This document shows positions 1 through 5,787 of a stretch of 7,059 nt of DNA, one piece after another. Below the pieces are notes generated by a model, which saw nothing but the letters and a program-made list of their open reading frames with translations, did not search any database and was not told where the DNA came from. Origin of the DNA: Sulfuricella sp. (GTDB lineage Bacteria > Pseudomonadota > Gammaproteobacteria > Burkholderiales > Sulfuricellaceae); the NCBI GenBank assembly GCA_030696235.1, contig JAUYSN010000311.1:1-7059 (forward strand), read 5' to 3'. The number at the start of each line of letters is the position of its first letter. The first letter of the stretch is position 1. The position numbers and the translations under genes were made by a program.

Positions 1-659
1 CCGCAGGCCAGGGTTTCGCCGGCGCCGCGCTCGTACACCCGCAGCTTGATGCGGCTGCGGTCGAGCACCTGCATGAATCCGGCGTTGACGCGGGCGGGGA
101 AGCTCGGGTGGCTTTCGATCTGCGGCCCCTCCACGGCAACCGGCGCGCTGTCCGCGTCTTCCACCAACTGTACCGCATGGGGGTTGCCCATGGACAGTAC
201 GCTGACTTCGGCGAGTTTACCTTCCAGGCCGAGCAAATAGGTGAGCGCACGTTTTTCGGCAACAAACGGAATCTCCGCCGGCTCGAAGCGCGGCACGCCC
301 ATGTTCACCGTCACCAGGCCGTTCGGCTCGAGACGCGGCACGATGATGCCGGAAGCCGTTTCGACACGAATCTCGGCTTTCGGGCTCAGCGCTTTGTCGT
401 GCACGAAACGCACGAAGCAGCGCGCGCCGTTGCCGCACTGCTCGACCTCGCCGCCGTCGGCGTTGAAGATGCGGTAGCGGAAATCCGCGTCGGGCCGGGT
501 GGCGCGTTCCACCAGCAAGATCTGGTCGCAGCCGATGCCGAAATGGCGATCGGCGATGAACTGGAACTGGGCCGGGGTCAAATTCACGCTTTGCGAAATC
601 GCGTCGAACACCACGAAATCGTTGCCGAGGCCGTGCATTTTGGTGAATTTCAAGCGCAT
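1..659 (-). CDS. dapF: Diaminopimelate epimerase, 3' end beyond the window
   Basis: Cytosolic enzyme that interconverts LL- and meso-diaminopimelate, supplying lysine and peptidoglycan synthesis. The visible 219 codons begin [15 protein letters not shown], the classic DapF N-terminus. The first catalytic cysteine lies in the CGNGAR motif (Cys75) and the second in ETLACG (Cys219). The window ends two bases after that codon, so both catalytic cysteines are present and about 55-60 C-terminal residues are missing if the family length applies. I chose the ATG at 659 because it gives the usual family N-terminus and has a GGA about 6 bases upstream. An in-frame ATG at 671 would add four residues but has no ribosome binding site. 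It is the most downstream visible member of a minus-strand run with the acyltransferase and CoA-binding genes, and an inverted-repeat element lies immediately upstream. Confidence 0.96.
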   Translation of the reverse strand, partial: MRLKFTKMHGLGNDFVVFDAISQSVNLTPAQFQFIADRHFGIGCDQILLVERATRPDADFRYRIFNADGGEVEQCGNGARCFVRFVHDKALSPKAEIRVETASGIIVPRLEPNGLVTVNMGVPRFEPAEIPFVAEKRALTYLLGLEGKLAEVSVLSMGNPHAVQLVEDADSAPVAVEGPQIESHPSFPARVNAGFMQVLDRSRIKLRVYERGAGETLAC

Positions 660-672
660 ATCAAAATCCATT

Positions 673-795
673 ACCACAGAGGCACAGAGACACAGAGGAA
701 GGCCGAACCCTTAATGCACCAGAGATTACTTGAAACCCTAACTCTTTGCGTCTTTGCGTTAAAGGGTTTTTTGATTTTCTCTGTGCCTCTGTGGT
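673..795. repeat. Inverted-repeat intergenic element, ACCACAGAGGCACAGAG family
   Basis: The left arm at 673-690 (ACCACAGAGGCACAGAGA) is a perfect 18-bp inverted match to 778-795. The 87-bp interior carries CTTTGCGTCTTTGCGTTAAA (about 743-762), a motif I associate with the same class of dispersed intergenic repeats. The element fills the gap between dapF and the CoA-binding gene, and its right arm ends one base before that gene's TGA stop. From memory, such sequences recur between genes in many environmental bacteria. The transcript could fold into a long hairpin. Whether it moves, terminates or stabilises mRNA cannot be told here. Confidence 0.8.
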
Positions 796-1224
796 TCATG
801 AACATAACGCCACGTAATCCTTGTAGATGCAGCGATCCATCACCACCGTCATGCCGGCGGCGCGAGCCCGTTCTGCAGCGGCCTCGTTGACGATGCCTTC
901 CTGGATCCAGATTGCCGGCAATTGTAAGGCAATACATTCGTCAACAATAGCATCCAGATGTTCTGCGGCACGAAACACGTCCACCAGATCGACCGGACCC
1001 GGGACGTCGCGCAAGGAGGCGTAGGCCTTTTGCCCCAGAACCTCCGCCGTGGCGGGGCGCACCGGGATGATGTTGAAGCCGAAACCCTGCATCGCCCTGG
1101 CGACAAAATAGCTGGGACGGTCGGGCTTGGGCGACAGCCCGAGCACGGCAATATTCTTTGTTTTTTTCAGCAAGGCGCGGAGCTCCGCGTCGTCCGGATT
1201 CTGGAAACTCACAAATTTCCCCAT
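796..1224 (-). CDS. CoA-binding domain protein, YccU-like
   Basis: A complete protein of 142 residues, the size of a stand-alone CoA_binding domain (Rossmann fold). The N-terminal nucleotide-binding turn is NIAVLGLSPKPDRPSYFVA (about residues 24-42), followed by GFNIIPVRP. The C-terminal half has the family signature AIWIQEGIVNEAA and then VVMDRCIYKD. Such proteins resemble the CoA-binding domain of succinyl-CoA synthetase and are thought to bind CoA, but their physiological role is unclear. The start at 1224 (MGKFVSFQ) is the only sensible ATG, though its upstream is AT-rich without a clear Shine-Dalgarno. The frame stays open upstream only by running through the neighbouring acyltransferase gene in another frame. 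It sits between an acyltransferase gene and dapF, bounded on both sides by repeat elements. Confidence 0.88.
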   Translation of the reverse strand: MGKFVSFQNPDDAELRALLKKTKNIAVLGLSPKPDRPSYFVARAMQGFGFNIIPVRPATAEVLGQKAYASLRDVPGPVDLVDVFRAAEHLDAIVDECIALQLPAIWIQEGIVNEAAAERARAAGMTVVMDRCIYKDYVALCS

Positions 1225-1241
1225 TAAATTGAAAAATATTA

Positions 1242-1320
1242 ACCGCCAAGGACGCGAAGGTTCGCAAAGGAAGACCTCTTCTTTTCGCTTTACCTCGCGA
1301 TCCTTTGCGGCCTTAGCGGT
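1242..1320. repeat. Imperfect inverted repeat, ACCGCCAAGG family
   Basis: The left arm at 1242-1260 (ACCGCCAAGGACGCGAAGG) pairs with 1302-1320 in inverted orientation at 16 of 19 positions. The arms are followed inward by TTCGCAAAGG and preceded by TCCTTTGCGG-type sequence, the same CGCAAAG vocabulary found inside the 673-795 element. It occupies the gap between the acyltransferase stop (1329) and the CoA-binding gene start (1224). The mismatches suggest an older, decaying copy of a dispersed intergenic repeat. Confidence 0.65.
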
Positions 1321-1328
1321 GATAGATT

Positions 1329-2198
1329 TTAGCGGTAAAACTTCTCCTCCCCCGGCGGGCGACTCTTGAAGCGCTTGTGCAGCCAGAAATACTGCTCCGG
1401 CATTTCCCTCACCCGCTCCTCGATAAAGGCGTTCATGCGGCGGGTATCGCTTTCGACATCCTCGCCCGGGAATTCCTCCCAGGCGGGGTAAAATTTCAGC
1501 ACATAACCTGCACCGCCGGGAAGCTGGCGGGTGACGCAGGGCACCACCGCAGCACCGGTGATTTTCGCCACGCGCGATAGCCCGGTGATGGTGGCGGCAG
1601 GCACGCCGAAAAACGGCACGAATACGGCGTCGCGTGCGCCGAAATCCATGTCCGGCAGGTAATAGAACGGCAAGCCCTTGCGCATTGCCCGCACCACCGG
1701 CTTGAGCCCGTCCTGGCGCGATGCCATCGGAGAATTGCCGAACCGGGTGCGGGAGTGTAGCAGCAGGGCGTCGAACAGCGGGTTTTTCTGCCGGCTGTAC
1801 ATCGAAACCAGAGGGTAGTCCGTGGTCAGCCTGACTCCGCCCATGTCCAGCCCGACAAAGTGGGGGGCGAGCCAGATCACCGGCTTGTCGGCCACCGCCT
1901 GCCAGTGCTCCAGCCCTTCGATGCGGATCAGCTTCTGGATGCGCGACTTCGAAGACCACCACAGAATGCCACGCTCCAGCACGCTCCGGCCGAAGGCGCG
2001 AAAATGGCGCCGCACCAGCCGTTCCCTTTCTGTATCGGCCATCTCCGGAAAGCACAGCCGCAGGTTGATGCGCGCCACCCGCCGACGTTCGCTTCCAAGT
2101 GCGTAAAGCAGAAAACCGAAGCCCTCGCCGAAACGTGCGAGCACGACTAGCGGCAGGAAATGCAGCAGCCAGATGAGGAAGATGCCTAAGCGAGCCAT
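1329..2198 (-). CDS. lpxL: Lipid A biosynthesis acyltransferase, LpxL/HtrB family (second copy)
   Basis: Inner-membrane acyltransferase that adds a secondary acyl chain to the lipid A precursor using acyl-ACP. The 289 residues match the family length. The N-terminal hydrophobic segment (about residues 5-33) is a membrane anchor. The catalytic HX4D motif is H113-D118 in WLAPHFVGLD, and YYLPDMDFGARD and PEQYFWLHKRFKSRP are the later LpxL blocks. The ATG at 2198 gives a normal N-terminus, but no Shine-Dalgarno precedes it because the heptamer repeat array ends only about 10 bases upstream. The gene lies 55 bp downstream of a paralogue and is probably co-transcribed with it. The HX4D motif and the C-terminal WLHKRF.RP block make it the closer match to E. 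coli LpxL. Which acyl position it modifies is unknown. Confidence 0.9.
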   Translation of the reverse strand: MARLGIFLIWLLHFLPLVVLARFGEGFGFLLYALGSERRRVARINLRLCFPEMADTERERLVRRHFRAFGRSVLERGILWWSSKSRIQKLIRIEGLEHWQAVADKPVIWLAPHFVGLDMGGVRLTTDYPLVSMYSRQKNPLFDALLLHSRTRFGNSPMASRQDGLKPVVRAMRKGLPFYYLPDMDFGARDAVFVPFFGVPAATITGLSRVAKITGAAVVPCVTRQLPGGAGYVLKFYPAWEEFPGEDVESDTRRMNAFIEERVREMPEQYFWLHKRFKSRPPGEEKFYR

Positions 2199-2207
2199 TG
2201 CAAATCA

Positions 2208-2264
2208 GTAATGAGTAATGAGTGATGGGTGATGTATGGAAACGGCTTGCTCATCACTCATTAC
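2208..2264. repeat. Heptamer array with inverted copy between the two acyltransferase genes
   Basis: Four consecutive 7-bp units, GTAATGA GTAATGA GTGATGG GTGATGT, occupy 2208-2235. Two more units in the opposite orientation lie at about 2251-2264, giving a perfect 13-bp inverted repeat (2215-2227 GTAATGAGTGATG against 2252-2264) with a 24-base loop. The right arm encodes the last codons (Gly-Asn-Glu) and the TGA stop of the upstream acyltransferase. The left side leaves almost no room for a ribosome binding site before the next gene at 2198. Confidence 0.8.
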
Positions 2265-3111
2265 CCATCGCGCCCTTGGGCACTTTATAGCGGTTATAGC
2301 TCCACAGGTACTGCTCCGGTCTCCGCCGTACCAGGCTTTCGATCGCCGCGTTGATGAAGCGGGCCGCGGCCGCTGGCTCCTCCGGCATCCCCTCGGGCAG
2401 GGGTTCCAGCCACAGGTCGAACCCTTTGCCGTGCGGCAGGCGGAAAGCGGCGGCGAGCACCACTGCCGCATCAGTGGAATGAACCAGACGACCGACCAGG
2501 GTCATGGTGTAGGCCGGGCGACCGAAAAAATCGGCCCACACTCCCTCGCCTTGGCCCGGCACCTGGTCGGGCAGGATGCCGATTGCCTCACCGCGCCGCA
2601 GTGCCTTGAACAGCGCCCGCACCCCGCCCAAGTCGGTGGGTGCCAGCGTCACTTGGCCACGGACACGCCCGGCGTCGATCAAGGGCTGCAGCCACTTCAG
2701 CTTGGGTGGGCGGTAGAGCACGGTGATCGGGTGGCGGGCGGCGTAATACAGGCTGGTGATCTCGAAACACCCCATGTGCGGCGTCAGAAAAACCAGGCCC
2801 TTGCCGCGCAGAAGCGCCGCCTCGACATGCTCCCAGCCCTGGCACTGCTTCAACAACTGCAATGCCTGCTGTTCCGGGCGCAGCCAGACGGCAGGCAGTT
2901 CCAGTACGCTCTTGCCCGCTTCGGCCACCGCCCGGCGCAATACTTTGCCGCATCGGCCCGGCGCGCACACTCCGCTGGCCGTCAGATTTTCCCGCATCCT
3001 CGCGGCATAGCGCCGGGAACCCAGATAGGTCGCCCAGCCTGCTGCCGCACCCAGAAAGTGCAGCAGCCAAAGCGGCAGATAAGCAAGGACACGAAGCAGG
3101 TAGGCCATCAT
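2254..3111 (-). CDS. Lysophospholipid/lipid A acyltransferase family protein (first copy)
   Basis: Second member of the LpxL/LpxM acyltransferase family, expected to acylate lipid A (or a related lipid) at the inner membrane. It has 285 residues from the ATG at 3111. A hydrophobic N-terminal segment (MMAYLLRVLAYLPLWLLHFL) is the membrane anchor. The catalytic motif is H112-E117 in FLTPHMGCFE, an HX4E variant also used by E. coli LpxL. GILPDQVPGQGEGVW, FFGRPAYTM and PEQYLWSYNRYK are conserved family blocks and resemble Neisseria-type LpxL1 more than the downstream copy does. A TTG at 3117 and a second ATG at 3108 are alternative starts, and none has a strong Shine-Dalgarno. It is divergent from metK, with the metK promoter only about 10 bp away, so the two promoter regions must overlap. 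Confidence 0.88.
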   Translation of the reverse strand: MMAYLLRVLAYLPLWLLHFLGAAAGWATYLGSRRYAARMRENLTASGVCAPGRCGKVLRRAVAEAGKSVLELPAVWLRPEQQALQLLKQCQGWEHVEAALLRGKGLVFLTPHMGCFEITSLYYAARHPITVLYRPPKLKWLQPLIDAGRVRGQVTLAPTDLGGVRALFKALRRGEAIGILPDQVPGQGEGVWADFFGRPAYTMTLVGRLVHSTDAAVVLAAAFRLPHGKGFDLWLEPLPEGMPEEPAAAARFINAAIESLVRRRPEQYLWSYNRYKVPKGAMGNE

Positions 3112-3120
3112 GGACAAGGT

Positions 3121-3149
3121 TTGACTAAACGCCTTTTAAAAAATAGAAT
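3121..3149 (+). promoter_or_regulatory. Sigma70-type promoter for metK
   Basis: TTGACT at 3121-3126 (5 of 6 to the -35 consensus) and TAGAAT at 3144-3149 (5 of 6 to the -10 consensus) are separated by exactly 17 bp. Transcription would start near 3156 and give an untranslated leader of about 120 nt before metK. The -35 box lies 10 bp from the start of the divergent acyltransferase gene. Confidence 0.72.
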
Positions 3150-3155
3150 TAACTT

Positions 3156-3275
3156 GCCGCCGTGTTAAAGACAACTTGCGGGCGGGATATAAATACGGCT
3201 AAAGCGTCGTCTGCTTCTTACCCCAGAGCCGGCCTCGCCAGCGCATTACGGGGAAACACCTATCTAGGAGCAGAA
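3156..3275 (+). promoter_or_regulatory. metK 5' leader, possibly structured
   Basis: The predicted untranslated leader can form several local stems: CCGCC (3157-3161) with GGCGG (3181-3185), AAGC (3202-3205) with GCTT (3213-3216), and CCCC (3221-3224) with GGGG (3250-3253). The Shine-Dalgarno TAGGAG (3265-3270) overlaps the short palindrome CCTATCTAGG (3259-3268). I do not recognise any known SAM or SAH riboswitch consensus. The leader's length before a SAM-synthetase gene is the only reason to suspect regulation. Confidence 0.3.
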
Positions 3276-4442
3276 ATGTTACACGAACACCTCTTTACTT
3301 CCGAATCCGTTTCCGAAGGCCATCCCGACAAAGTCGCCGACCAGATCTCCGATTCCGTCCTCGACGCCATTCTAGCGCATGACCCCAAGGCACGGGTAGC
3401 CTGCGAAACCCTGGTCAGCACCGGACTGGTGGTTATTTCCGGCGAAATCACCACCCATGCGGCAGTCAACTACATCGACGTCGCGCGCGAAGCGGTCAAG
3501 CGCATCGGCTACAACAGCTCGGAAATCGGCTTCGACTACTACACCTGCGCCGTACTCACCGCGATCAACCGGCAGTCGCCCGACATCGCCCAAGGCGTAA
3601 ACCGCTCCCCGGAAGAAGAGATGGATCAGGGTGCCGGTGACCAGGGCCTGATGTTCGGCTACGCCTGCGACGAAACCCCGCAGCTGATGCCGATGCCGAT
3701 CCATTACGCGCATCGCCTGATGCAGCGCCAGGCCGAACTGCGCAAGGACGGCCGCCTGCCCTGGCTGCGCCCCGACGCCAAGTCCCAGGTGACCATCCGC
3801 TATGTGGAAGGCAGGCCGGTGCATGTCGACACCGTGGTGCTCTCCACCCAGCACCACCCCGACATTTCCCACGCCGAACTGTCCGAAGCGGTGATCGAGG
3901 AAATCGTCAAACCGATCATCCCGGAAAGCATGCGTGCCGGCGATATCCGCTACCTGATCAACCCCACCGGCCGCTTCGTCGTCGGCGGCCCGATGGGCGA
4001 CTGCGGCCTGACCGGCCGCAAGATCATCGTCGACACCTACGGCGGAGCCGCGCACCACGGCGGCGGTGCCTTCTCCGGCAAGGACCCGTCCAAGGTCGAC
4101 CGTTCCGCTGCCTACGCGGGTCGCTATGTCGCGAAGAACATCGTCGCCGCAGGCCTGGCATCGAAATGCGAAGTACAGGTCGCCTACGCCATCGGCGTCG
4201 CCAGGCCGGTGAGCATGATGGTCAACACCTTCGGCACCGGCAAGATCGCCGACGAAAAAATCGTCAAGCTGATCGAAGCCCACTTCGACCTGCGCCCGAA
4301 AGCCATCATCCAGTCGCTCAACCTGCTCCGCCCGATTTACACCAAGACCGCCGCTTACGGCCACTTCGGCCGGGAAGAGCCGGAGTTTACCTGGGAAGCG
4401 ACAGACAAAGCGGAAGCGCTTAAGGCAGACGCCGGGTTGTAA
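3276..4442 (+). CDS. metK: S-adenosylmethionine synthetase (methionine adenosyltransferase)
   Basis: Makes S-adenosylmethionine from methionine and ATP in the cytosol, the main methyl donor of the cell. The 388 residues match the family. Hallmarks in order: SVSEGHPDK (residues 11-19, with the ATP/Mg-binding His16 and Asp18), [13 protein letters not shown] (118-130, the active-site loop), [13 protein letters not shown] (161-173), [20 protein letters not shown] (238-257), and [20 protein letters not shown] (261-280). The C-terminal [10 protein letters not shown] is typical. The ATG at 3276 is chosen because TAGGAG lies five bases upstream and the protein then starts [11 protein letters not shown] like its homologues. 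The open frame upstream of it is untranslated leader. It has its own promoter and an intrinsic terminator, so it is probably monocistronic. Confidence 0.98.
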   Translation: MLHEHLFTSESVSEGHPDKVADQISDSVLDAILAHDPKARVACETLVSTGLVVISGEITTHAAVNYIDVAREAVKRIGYNSSEIGFDYYTCAVLTAINRQSPDIAQGVNRSPEEEMDQGAGDQGLMFGYACDETPQLMPMPIHYAHRLMQRQAELRKDGRLPWLRPDAKSQVTIRYVEGRPVHVDTVVLSTQHHPDISHAELSEAVIEEIVKPIIPESMRAGDIRYLINPTGRFVVGGPMGDCGLTGRKIIVDTYGGAAHHGGGAFSGKDPSKVDRSAAYAGRYVAKNIVAAGLASKCEVQVAYAIGVARPVSMMVNTFGTGKIADEKIVKLIEAHFDLRPKAIIQSLNLLRPIYTKTAAYGHFGREEPEFTWEATDKAEALKADAGL

Positions 4443-4460
4443 TTTCTGGTTTGGATTTGG

Positions 4461-4491
4461 AAGCCCTGTCTTGTGAAAGGCAGGGCTTTTT
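4461..4491 (+). terminator. Rho-independent terminator of metK
   Basis: AAGCCCTGTC (4461-4470) pairs with GGCAGGGCTT (4479-4488), a ten-pair stem with one G-T wobble and an 8-base loop. The descending arm runs into TTTTT (4487-4491). It lies 18 bp after the metK stop and separates metK from the mqsRA operon. Confidence 0.92.
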
Positions 4492-4512
4492 AACGACCTT
4501 CGGAGCCAATGT

Positions 4513-4546
4513 AACCTTTTAGGTTTGAAACCTTTGGGGTTATAAT
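4513..4546 (+). promoter_or_regulatory. mqsRA promoter with two MqsA-type operators
   Basis: Two palindromic sites lie in a row: AACCTTTTAGGTT (4513-4525), a perfect AACCT-N3-AGGTT, and AACCTTTGGGGTT (4529-4541) with one base off in the right half. Their centres are 16 bp apart. The E. coli antitoxin MqsA is known to bind AACCT/AGGTT palindromes at its own promoter. A perfect -10 box TATAAT (4541-4546) abuts the second site. The -35 region (TTTAGG at 4518-4523 with 17-bp spacing) is weak and lies inside the first operator. Bound MqsA would cover the whole promoter, giving autorepression. Confidence 0.85.
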
Positions 4547-4552
4547 GTGTCT

Positions 4553-4873
4553 ATGGAAAAACGGAAGCCGCACTATCCACTGTCACCGATTCAGCAAATG
4601 GTTGCCGATCCGTCGAACCGGGTATTCACCGGAACCGCTCTTGATGGCGGCTTGGAGATGGGCTTGGAGGAAAGCGAGATGCGGGACGTGGTTTGCCATC
4701 TCACCACGCGCAATCTGTTCAAATCGATGACGACGACCCGCGACCCTACCGTTTGGCAAGATGTGTATCACGCCATGACGCCCGTTGGGATTGTTGCCTA
4801 CATCAAGATCACTGGCTATTTGGATGGTCGGCCACCGGTCATCCAGTTTAAGCGCAAGGAGGACGAATCATGA
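4553..4873 (+). CDS. mqsR: MqsR-type mRNA interferase toxin
   Basis: Toxin of a type II toxin-antitoxin pair. MqsR is a ribosome-independent endoribonuclease of RelE-like fold that cuts mRNA, in E. coli mainly at GCU. From the ATG at 4553 the product has 106 residues and begins MEKRKPH, close to E. coli MqsR (MEKRTPH). The block FKSMTTTRDPTVWQDVYH is highly conserved. Lys57, Gln69 and Tyr83 line up with the catalytic Lys56, Gln68 and Tyr81 of E. coli, so the toxin looks intact. A GTG at 4547 in frame would add two residues. The -10 box ends six bases before the ATG, so the transcript may be leaderless. The stop overlaps the mqsA start (ATGA), giving the unusual toxin-first order with translational coupling. 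Confidence 0.93.
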   Translation: MEKRKPHYPLSPIQQMVADPSNRVFTGTALDGGLEMGLEESEMRDVVCHLTTRNLFKSMTTTRDPTVWQDVYHAMTPVGIVAYIKITGYLDGRPPVIQFKRKEDES

Positions 4874-5268
4874 AGTGCCCTGCATGTGGGTTTGATGAAA
4901 TGAAACATGGGACTTGGGACAAGGTGGTCTCCTATCGCGGCAAGTCCATGACAGTTCATGCGGTTTCCGGATTCCGCTGTTCTGAATGTGGAGAGGCCGT
5001 CTTTGACGATGAAAGCTATGATCGGGTGGCCGCTGCCGGAGATGGGCTGGTGAAGGCTGCCAGGAAGGCTAATCCACCTGAAATTCGCCTGATTCGGGAG
5101 CGGCTTGGGCTGACTCAGGCGGAAGCCGGCAAGGTCTTTGGTGGTGGAGTTAATGCGTTTTCACGCTACGAGCGCGGGGAAACCAAACCTAGCGCCACCA
5201 TGCGTAAACTTCTCAAGCTGGCAGAACGGCATCCCGAACTTATCAAGGAGATTGCCTCGGTTGCCTAA
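4870..5268 (+). CDS. mqsA: MqsA-type antitoxin and transcriptional repressor
   Basis: Antitoxin that sequesters MqsR and represses the operon. It has 132 residues against 131 in E. coli. The N-terminal zinc domain has Cys3, Cys6, Cys37 and Cys40 (MKCPAC and CSEC) at the same positions as in E. coli MqsA. The C-terminal Xre-like helix-turn-helix (about residues 70-130) carries GLTQAEAGKVFGGGVNAFSR. Asn95 and Arg99 correspond to the DNA-reading Asn97 and Arg101 of E. coli. A strong Shine-Dalgarno AAGGAGG (4856-4862) sits inside the end of mqsR, seven bases before the ATG, so antitoxin translation should exceed that of the toxin. The operators ahead of mqsR match the known MqsA site. No terminator is evident after the stop. 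Confidence 0.95.
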   Translation: MKCPACGFDEMKHGTWDKVVSYRGKSMTVHAVSGFRCSECGEAVFDDESYDRVAAAGDGLVKAARKANPPEIRLIRERLGLTQAEAGKVFGGGVNAFSRYERGETKPSATMRKLLKLAERHPELIKEIASVA

Positions 5269-5280
5269 CGAAACACTCAA

Positions 5281-5390
5281 ATCGTGCCCTTTGTTCGGCG
5301 GCTTCTTCGGTACTATGGGCGCATCCGACTTCTCACCGGCGTGAATGGCAGGATTTCGGTTTCCCTTCCCTGCCCCGCCCGACATGACTC
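5281..5390 (-). mobile_element. Remnant of a group II intron (leader of the reverse-transcriptase ORF)
   Basis: Read on the minus strand from the ATG at 5385, the peptide contains HAGEKSDAPIVPKKPPNKG (about 5287-5343). From memory this matches the N-terminal leader that precedes the reverse-transcriptase domain in many bacterial group II intron proteins, typically a KSD.PIVP.KP.NKG block. The reverse-transcriptase domain itself is absent. After Asn-Lys-Gly the frame runs into DNA antisense to mqsA. The upstream intron RNA domains may survive in part in 5390-5538 but I could not identify them. It is therefore a small decayed fragment lying directly after mqsA. The assignment rests on pattern recall only. 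Confidence 0.5.
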
Positions 5391-5430
5391 CGTTGGGCAC
5401 CGATGAGAGCCAATGATACAAAATGCCTAT

Positions 5431-5464
5431 TGCGAGATGCAGATCAGAAGCTGATCTGCTCGCA
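5431..5464. other. Strong hairpin of unknown role
   Basis: GCAGATCA (5439-5446) pairs perfectly with TGATCTGC (5452-5459) around a five-base loop. The outer TGCGA (5431-5435) pairs with TCGCA (5460-5464), leaving a three-base bulge (GAT, 5436-5438). No T-tract follows on either strand, so it is not an obvious intrinsic terminator. It may belong to the intron remnant on its left, or be an independent structured relic. Confidence 0.5.
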
Positions 5465-5538
5465 CCCCTGTTGGGAAGCCGTGCGCATCGCGCGCCTCCA
5501 GCCTTGATAGGTGTCGGCCAATGAACTACACTTGTCCC

Positions 5539-5787
5539 ATGGATTTCGAATGGGACGAAGCAAAAAGCGAGGCGTGATTTACACAACGCGGGTTTGATTT
5601 CGCCTATGCGGCACTGGCGTTTTTTGATCCCAACCGAATCGTGCATGCCGACACCAGGCTCAGCTATGGTGAGGAGCGCTACCAACTGATGGGCATGATC
5701 GAACAGCGTCTGTTCGTGGTGGTCTACACCCCACGCCATGACGCCATGCGAATCATCTCAGTGCGTGCGCAAGGGGTCAAGTCTTGA
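5539..5787 (+). pseudogene. brnT: Broken BrnT-type toxin gene
   Basis: BrnT is the RelE-like ribonuclease toxin of the BrnTA toxin-antitoxin family. The reading starts MDFEWDEAKSEA at 5539, stops at TGA (5575-5577, codon 13), then continues in the same frame with FTQRGFDFAYAALAFFDP, RIVHADTRLSYGEERYQLMG and LFVVVYTPRHDAMRIIS. These are the successive conserved blocks of BrnT. A cysteine codon (TGC or TGT) at codon 13 would restore the frame by one substitution. Homology ends after RIISVR (about 5766). The usual C-terminal ARKAN..E segment is replaced by sequence of the REPIN-like element, which supplies the TGA at 5785-5787. No brnA antitoxin gene is visible downstream. There are two independent lesions plus loss of the partner, so the gene is very likely dead. 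Confidence 0.85.

Noticed and set aside
108..890. A 260-codon plus-strand frame over dapF and the following repeat.
   Set aside because: It is the complement of dapF with low-complexity Arg/His-rich translation and no domain.
796..2055. A 419-codon minus-strand frame that appears to fuse an upstream segment to the CoA-binding protein.
   Set aside because: Its first part is an out-of-frame reading of lpxL and its middle reads through the repeat element. Only the last 142 codons show family motifs.
3112..3117. TTG start for the first acyltransferase.
   Set aside because: It adds only two residues, has no ribosome binding site, and an ATG follows at 3111.
3162..3275. In-frame extension of metK from a GTG at 3162.
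   Set aside because: Homologues start at [15 protein letters not shown] sequence, a good Shine-Dalgarno precedes 3276, and the extension overlaps the predicted transcription start.
3156..3275. Known SAM or SAH riboswitch before metK.
   Set aside because: I could not match any recalled consensus core or pseudoknot arrangement, so it is reported only as an unassigned leader.
3372..4364. A 330-codon open frame antisense to metK.
   Set aside because: Typical shadow of a GC-rich, highly biased gene. It has no recognisable domain and metK is certain.
5263..5398. Possible integron attC site after mqsA: GCCTAAC at 5263-5269 and GTTGGGC at 5392-5398 fit the outer box consensus at an allowed distance.
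   Set aside because: The inner L boxes are not convincingly complementary, the sequence between is not a folded palindrome, and there is no integrase or boundary box before mqsR. The middle is better explained by the intron-like fragment.
5161..5739. A 192-codon minus-strand frame across mqsA, the gap and brnT.
   Set aside because: It is antisense to mqsA at one end and to brnT at the other. Only its middle part (intron-like leader) carries meaning.
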